DNA from: Candidatus Stercoripulliclostridium pullicola
GTDB taxonomy: Bacteria; Bacillota; Clostridia; Christensenellales; DTU072
Assembly (NCBI GenBank): GCA_017694145.1
Contig: JADINF010000064.1
Span: 1-16,757 of the forward strand
DNA: 16,757 bases
Direction of reading: 5' to 3'
In this document: positions 13,577 to 16,757 of the stretch, piece by piece
Position numbering within the stretch: position 1 is the stretch's first letter
Layout: every line of letters begins with the position of its first letter
Made by a program: the position numbers and the translations under genes
Notes under the pieces: model-generated
Seen by the model: only the letters and a program-made list of their open reading frames with translations
What the model was told of the DNA's origin: nothing
Database searches by the model: none

Positions 13577-13586
13577 ATGATACAAT
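13557..13586 (+). promoter_or_regulatory. Probable second promoter, driving the alpha operon
   Basis: An extended -10 element, TGATACAAT (13578-13586), matches consensus closely. The best -35 is TTGCGT (13557-13562) at 18 bp spacing, which is weak. The predicted start is near 13593, about 150 nt before rpsM. Position after a 244-bp gap between rpmJ and rpsM supports it; strength is uncertain. Confidence 0.55.
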
Positions 13587-13592
13587 ATCAAA

Positions 13593-13744
13593 GCACGCGG
13601 TAAAGCGCGCGCGTGCGTATGTAAAGAATATCCCGTCTTGAAGACAAATGTCGTCGGGGCGGCTGAACCGGGAGGCATTCTATTCCGGTTTAACCCGGCG
13701 ATTGGGCATAGATATTACAAATAGATTATGTTGGAGGTTACTAA
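13593..13744 (+). promoter_or_regulatory. Structured leader of the rpsM-rpsK-rpsD-rpoA-rplQ unit
   Basis: The leader holds several possible stems. GCACGCG (13593-13599) pairs with CGCGTGC (13610-13616). CCCG (13632-13635) pairs with CGGG (13655-13658), with GAC/GTC inside. TGAACCGG (13664-13671) pairs with CCGGTTTA (13685-13692). A competing pairing joins CCGGG (13668-13672) to CCCGG (13694-13698), so two mutually exclusive folds exist. The rpsM Shine-Dalgarno GGAGG is at 13733-13737. In E. coli S4 represses the alpha operon by binding such a folded leader, and rpsD is in this operon. A similar role here is an inference. Confidence 0.45.
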
Positions 13745-14113
13745 ATGGCTCGTATAGCAGGTGTAGATTTACCCCGTGAAGAGAGAGTTGAAATCGGTCT
13801 CACGTACATATACGGCATCGGGCTTACGACTTCGAAGAAGTTGCTTGCCGAAACGGGAATCGATCCCGACACCCGTGTAAAGGATTTGACCGAAGAGCAG
13901 ATCGTCAAGATCCGTGATTATATCGAAAACAATCTTCACGTCGAAGGTGATCTTAGACGCGACGTGATGCTCGATATCAAACGTCTTATGGAAATCGGTT
14001 GCTACCGCGGAGTAAGACACAGAAAGGGACTGCCTGTCCGCGGACAGAGCACCAAGCAGAACGCTCGTACGCGTAAAGGCAAGAAACGTACGGTCGGTCG
14101 CTCGAAGAAGTAA
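13745..14113 (+). CDS. rpsM: 30S ribosomal protein S13
   Basis: The 122-residue protein starts MARIAGVDLPREERVEIGLTYI and has the helix-two-turn-helix-like core, then GCYRGVRHRKGLPVRGQ and a basic C-terminal tail (KNARTRKGKKR-like, ending GRSKK) that reaches the P-site tRNA. S13 lies in the small-subunit head next to S19 and makes intersubunit bridges. It is the first gene after the second promoter. GGAGG is 7 nt before the ATG. Confidence 0.98.
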   Translation: MARIAGVDLPREERVEIGLTYIYGIGLTTSKKLLAETGIDPDTRVKDLTEEQIVKIRDYIENNLHVEGDLRRDVMLDIKRLMEIGCYRGVRHRKGLPVRGQSTKQNARTRKGKKRTVGRSKK

Positions 14114-14131
14114 GCAGGAGGACGATAAGAA

Positions 14132-14524
14132 ATGGCAGTCAGAAGAAGTCAGATCAAGAGAAGGAAGGACCTTAAGCACATCGAGAAAGGTCAGGTGCAC
14201 ATTCACGCTTCCTTTAACAATACCATCGTAACTTTTACAGACTTGGACGGTAACACCATCAGCTGGTCGTCCGCAGGCAAGCTCGGTCTCAAGGGCAGCC
14301 GCAAATCCACTCCCTACGCCGCTCAGCTCGTAGCCGAGGACGCAGCGAAAGCCGCTAAAGAGCACGGCATCCGCAAAGTGGAAGTGTACGTCAAAGGACC
14401 GGGACAAGGCAGAGAATCCGCTATCCGCGCGATGCAGGTCGCGGAGATCGAGGTCACGAAGATACAGGACGTATCTCCCATACCTCACAACGGCTGCCGC
14501 CCGCCCAAACGCAGAAGACTGTAA
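14132..14524 (+). CDS. rpsK: 30S ribosomal protein S11
   Basis: At 130 residues this is a typical S11. It contains GQVHIHASFNNTIVTFTDLDG, the motif VKGPGQGRESAIRAM and the C-terminal IPHNGCRPPKRRRL. S11 sits on the platform of the small subunit and contacts mRNA near the E site. The Asn-Gly in PHNGCRPPK is the place where isoaspartate forms in E. coli S11. AGGAGG upstream; rpsD follows after 16 nt. Confidence 0.98.
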   Translation: MAVRRSQIKRRKDLKHIEKGQVHIHASFNNTIVTFTDLDGNTISWSSAGKLGLKGSRKSTPYAAQLVAEDAAKAAKEHGIRKVEVYVKGPGQGRESAIRAMQVAEIEVTKIQDVSPIPHNGCRPPKRRRL

Positions 14525-14540
14525 TTAGGAGGATACGAAA

Positions 14541-15164
14541 ATGGCAAGATATACAGGACCCGTTTGCAAGCTTTGCAGACGTGAAGGTTGCAAATTATTT
14601 CTTAAAGGCGACAGATGCCTGAGCGCCGCGTGCGCCCTCGACAAGCGTCTCACCCCTCCCGGACAACACGGCGCCGGTCGTAAAAAAGCCACCGCTTACA
14701 GCGTTCAGCTCCGCGAGAAGCAGAAAGCCAAGAGAGCGTACGGTCTTATGGAGAAGCAATTCCATATGTACTATGAAATGGCTGAAAAAATGCGCGGCGT
14801 TACCGGCGAAAACATGCTCATTCTTATAGAGAGAAGGCTCGATAACGTAGTGTACCGTATGTGCATCGGTTCTTCCCGTGCTCAATCCAGACAGCTCGTC
14901 AACCACGGACACATCACCGTCAACGGCAAGACCGTTAATATTCCTTCCTACCTCGTGAGCGAAGGCGACGTCATAGCCGTCAAAGACACCAAAAAGGAGA
15001 AAGCGTTTTTCGTAGAGCTCAAAGGCGCCAAGATCGCCAATCTTCCCAAGTGGCTCAGCTTCGACACCGAGACCCTTACCGGCAAGGTAGAGGCTATGCC
15101 CACTCGTGAGGACGTCGACCTGTCCATCGCAGAGCATATGATCGTCGAGTTGTACTCGAAGTAA
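14541..15164 (+). CDS. rpsD: 30S ribosomal protein S4, zinc-binding form
   Basis: S4 starts assembly of the 16S 5' domain and helps form the mRNA entry channel. The N-terminus MARYTGPVCKLCRREG carries a likely zinc site: C9-x2-C12, C26 and C31. The S4 domain lies at about 98-160 (ERRLDNVVYRMCIGSSRAQS, then NHGHITVNGKTVNIPSY). Length is 207. Placing rpsD between rpsK and rpoA is common in Clostridia and proteobacteria but not in Bacillus, where rpsD stands alone. In E. coli S4 represses this operon through its leader. Confidence 0.98.
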   Translation: MARYTGPVCKLCRREGCKLFLKGDRCLSAACALDKRLTPPGQHGAGRKKATAYSVQLREKQKAKRAYGLMEKQFHMYYEMAEKMRGVTGENMLILIERRLDNVVYRMCIGSSRAQSRQLVNHGHITVNGKTVNIPSYLVSEGDVIAVKDTKKEKAFFVELKGAKIANLPKWLSFDTETLTGKVEAMPTREDVDLSIAEHMIVELYSK

Positions 15165-15184
15165 GCGAGTAAGGAGGATAGACA

Positions 15185-16138
15185 ATGTTGGAACTCTTCA
15201 AACCCAAAATTACTATTGAAGAAAGCGCCAAAGGCGACCAGGCGACGTTCACCGTCGAACCTCTTGAGAGGGGATACGGTATCACCATCGGTAACTGCCT
15301 TCGCAGAGTACTCAGTATGGCGCTCCCCGGAGCGGCTATCCGCGGCATAAAGATCGAAGGCGTCAAGCACGAATTCAGCACCGTGCCCGGAGTACGCGAA
15401 GACGTGGCGGACATTATTCTCAACCTCAAAGAGCTCGCTATCAAAGTGCTTAATCCCGACGAATTCACGGATACCACCGTTACTTTGATCCGCAGCACCC
15501 CCGGCGTTATAAGCGCGGCGGACATCGATTTCCCCACCGGGATCGAGGTCATGAACCCCGACGCATACATCTGCACCATAGAGGAGGGCGCTACCCTCAA
15601 TATGGAGCTCACCGTAGGCGTAGGCAGAGGCTACGTTTCCGCCAAGGACAACAAAATACCTCAGGCTCCCATCGGCTACATACCTATCGATTCGCTGTAT
15701 TCTCCCGTAGTGGCGGTAAGCTACGAAGTGGAGAGCACCCGCGTAGGTCAGTCCATCGATTACGATAAGCTCAGAGTCAACGTCAAGACCAACGCGGCGG
15801 CAAGTCCCAGAGAGGTCATTTCCCTCGCCGCCAAAGTTATGGGCGACCATCTCAAACTTTTCATCAACCTCGTAGAGGATATGGATTCGAGAGAGATACT
15901 GGTTTCGCGCGACGACGACAAGCAGTCCAAGGCGCTCAGCATGAGCATCGAGGAACTGGAGCTTTCCGTAAGACCTTTGAACTGCCTGAAACGCGCAGGC
16001 GTATTCACGGTCGAAGATCTCGTGAAGAAGAGCGAAGACGATATGCTGAAGGTCAAGAACCTCGGCAGAAAATCCCTGGACGAAGTCATCCGTAAGCTCG
16101 AAAGTATGGGACTGAGCCTCAGCAATAAGGATGATTAA
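15185..16138 (+). CDS. rpoA: DNA-directed RNA polymerase subunit alpha
   Basis: The alpha dimer is the scaffold for RNA polymerase assembly. The N-terminal domain (1-235) contains LERGYGITIGNCLRRVL and HEFSTVPGVREDV. A linker at about 240-252 leads to the C-terminal domain, which binds UP elements and activators. There R263, N266, C267, L268 and K269 in SVRPLNCLKRAG and NLGRKS at 292-297 match the DNA-contacting residues of E. coli. Length 317 is normal. AAGGAGG precedes the ATG. Its TAA stop runs into AAAGGAG for rplQ. Confidence 0.98.
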   Translation: MLELFKPKITIEESAKGDQATFTVEPLERGYGITIGNCLRRVLSMALPGAAIRGIKIEGVKHEFSTVPGVREDVADIILNLKELAIKVLNPDEFTDTTVTLIRSTPGVISAADIDFPTGIEVMNPDAYICTIEEGATLNMELTVGVGRGYVSAKDNKIPQAPIGYIPIDSLYSPVVAVSYEVESTRVGQSIDYDKLRVNVKTNAAASPREVISLAAKVMGDHLKLFINLVEDMDSREILVSRDDDKQSKALSMSIEELELSVRPLNCLKRAGVFTVEDLVKKSEDDMLKVKNLGRKSLDEVIRKLESMGLSLSNKDD

Positions 16139-16152
16139 AGGAGTTAGTTAAA

Positions 16153-16665
16153 ATGGCACAAGCAAGAAAGTTAGGTAAAAGAACGGACCAGAGAGTCCAA
16201 TTAGTATACAGTCAGGCTTCCGAACTGCTGTGGCACGGCAGGATCGAAACCACCGTCGAGAGGGCGAAGGAAGTGCGCAAGGTAGCGGAGAAGATGATCA
16301 CTCTCGCCGTGAACACTTACGAGGACACCGTGACCGTGACGAAGCAGAAGCTCAACCAGAAGGACGAGAAGATCGACGTCACTTTCGTCAACGACGGACC
16401 GAAGAAGCTCGCCGCTCGCCGTAAGATGATGGCGGAACTCGAGGACCTTCAGGAAGTGCAGGCGGATAAAGAGAAGAAAGCGGATTTCAAAAAGCGTACC
16501 GCCGACATCAAACATCCTCTCGTGGAGAAGCTTTTCCGCGAACTTGCTCCCAAGTACGCCAAGCGCGCCGAGGAGCTCGGAACTAAGGGCGGTTACACCC
16601 GCATCGTCAGAATGGCTAACCGCAGAGGCGACGACGCCGCGATGTGCATAATCGAGCTGGTGTAA
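16153..16665 (+). CDS. rplQ: 50S ribosomal protein L17, long form
   Basis: L17 surrounds the tunnel exit with L22, L24 and L29. The conserved ends are ARKLGKRTDQR, HGRIETTVERAKEVRKVAEKMITLA, then HPLVEKLFRELAPKYAKR and GGYTRIVRMANRRGD up to the C-terminal IIELV. Usual bacterial L17 has about 112-130 residues. This one has 170 because of two insertions, at about 54-84 and 98-120, flanking the conserved LAARRKMMAEL. Both are charged and Lys-rich. I have seen similar long forms in some uncultured Clostridia, so this is probably a lineage trait. It is the last gene of the cluster. Confidence 0.96.
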   Translation: MAQARKLGKRTDQRVQLVYSQASELLWHGRIETTVERAKEVRKVAEKMITLAVNTYEDTVTVTKQKLNQKDEKIDVTFVNDGPKKLAARRKMMAELEDLQEVQADKEKKADFKKRTADIKHPLVEKLFRELAPKYAKRAEELGTKGGYTRIVRMANRRGDDAAMCIIELV

Positions 16666-16680
16666 TACTTGAGTTAAGAA

Positions 16681-16724
16681 CGGAAAAGGCGTTTCCTTTT
16701 CCGCAGTTCCCATAGGGAATTTTT
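16681..16724 (+). terminator. Tandem hairpins ending the ribosomal cluster
   Basis: The first hairpin is a perfect 9-bp stem, CGGAAAAGG (16681-16689) with CCTTTTCCG (16695-16703), loop CGTTT, without a T-tract. Three bases later TTCCC (16707-16711) pairs with GGGAA (16715-16719) around ATA, followed directly by TTTTT (16720-16724). The second is a short but standard intrinsic terminator. The first may protect the 3' end or be a protein-binding site. The remaining bases to 16757 are AT-rich and hold nothing I can name. Confidence 0.75.
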
Positions 16725-16757
16725 CCACATAAATATAGATAAGTATAGCGCACTATA

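Noticed and set aside
14948..15850. 300-codon minus-strand frame opposite rpsD and rpoA
   Set aside because: Antisense shadow created by codon bias; no ribosome binding site and no recognisable domain.
826..16665. Mobile element, CRISPR array, tRNA or novel defence system within the cluster
   Set aside because: Every interval is filled by standard ribosomal or housekeeping genes with short gaps; no repeats, integrase or transposase, or cloverleaf was seen.

Overview
The window holds one complete S10-spc-alpha ribosomal protein supercluster on the + strand: 30 protein genes from rpsJ (826) to rplQ (16665). On the minus strand at the left edge is the 5' end of a divergent uronate isomerase gene (uxaC, 155 down to 1). 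The gene order, the C-x2-C zinc form of S14, a KOW-domain gene between map and infA, rpsD inside the alpha operon, and strong AGGAGG ribosome binding sites point to a Firmicute of class Clostridia. The 170-residue L17 and the mixed codon use suggest an uncultured gut-type lineage (Christensenellales-like is a guess). A uronate catabolism gene next door fits a plant- or mucus-sugar fermenter.

Layout. 1-155 is uxaC (partial). 156-825 has no gene that I can support. It holds a near-consensus uxaC promoter (198-226, minus), several perfect palindromes (287-436), a near-consensus promoter for the ribosomal operon (571-599), and a leader of about 220 nt with several stable stems. 826-5962 is the S10 part: S10, L3, L4, L23, L2, S19, L22, S3, L16, L29, S17. 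5974-11457 is the spc part: L14, L24, L5, S14, S8, L6, L18, S5, L30, L15, SecY. 11457-13500 holds Adk, Map, a KOW protein, IF-1 and L36. A 244-bp gap (13501-13744) carries an 18-bp inverted repeat, a second promoter and a structured leader. 13745-16665 is the alpha part: S13, S11, S4, RpoA, L17. Two hairpins, the second with a T-tract, close the unit at 16681-16724.

The genes build both ribosomal subunits, start translation (IF-1), insert membrane proteins (SecY), process N-termini (Map), balance adenylates (Adk) and supply the RNA polymerase alpha subunit. They are packed with gaps of about 2-28 nt or overlaps. Stop codons are often built into the next Shine-Dalgarno (TAGGAGG, TAAGGAGG), and three junctions use TAATG.

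This is core, conserved DNA. I see no mobile element, CRISPR array, tRNA, or convincing new system. The points worth a second look are the two structured leaders, the inverted repeat overlapping the rpsM promoter, and lineage-specific changes inside conserved proteins: a KH-domain insertion in S3, long insertions in L17, a compact zinc LID in Adk, and tails on L24, L29 and L5.
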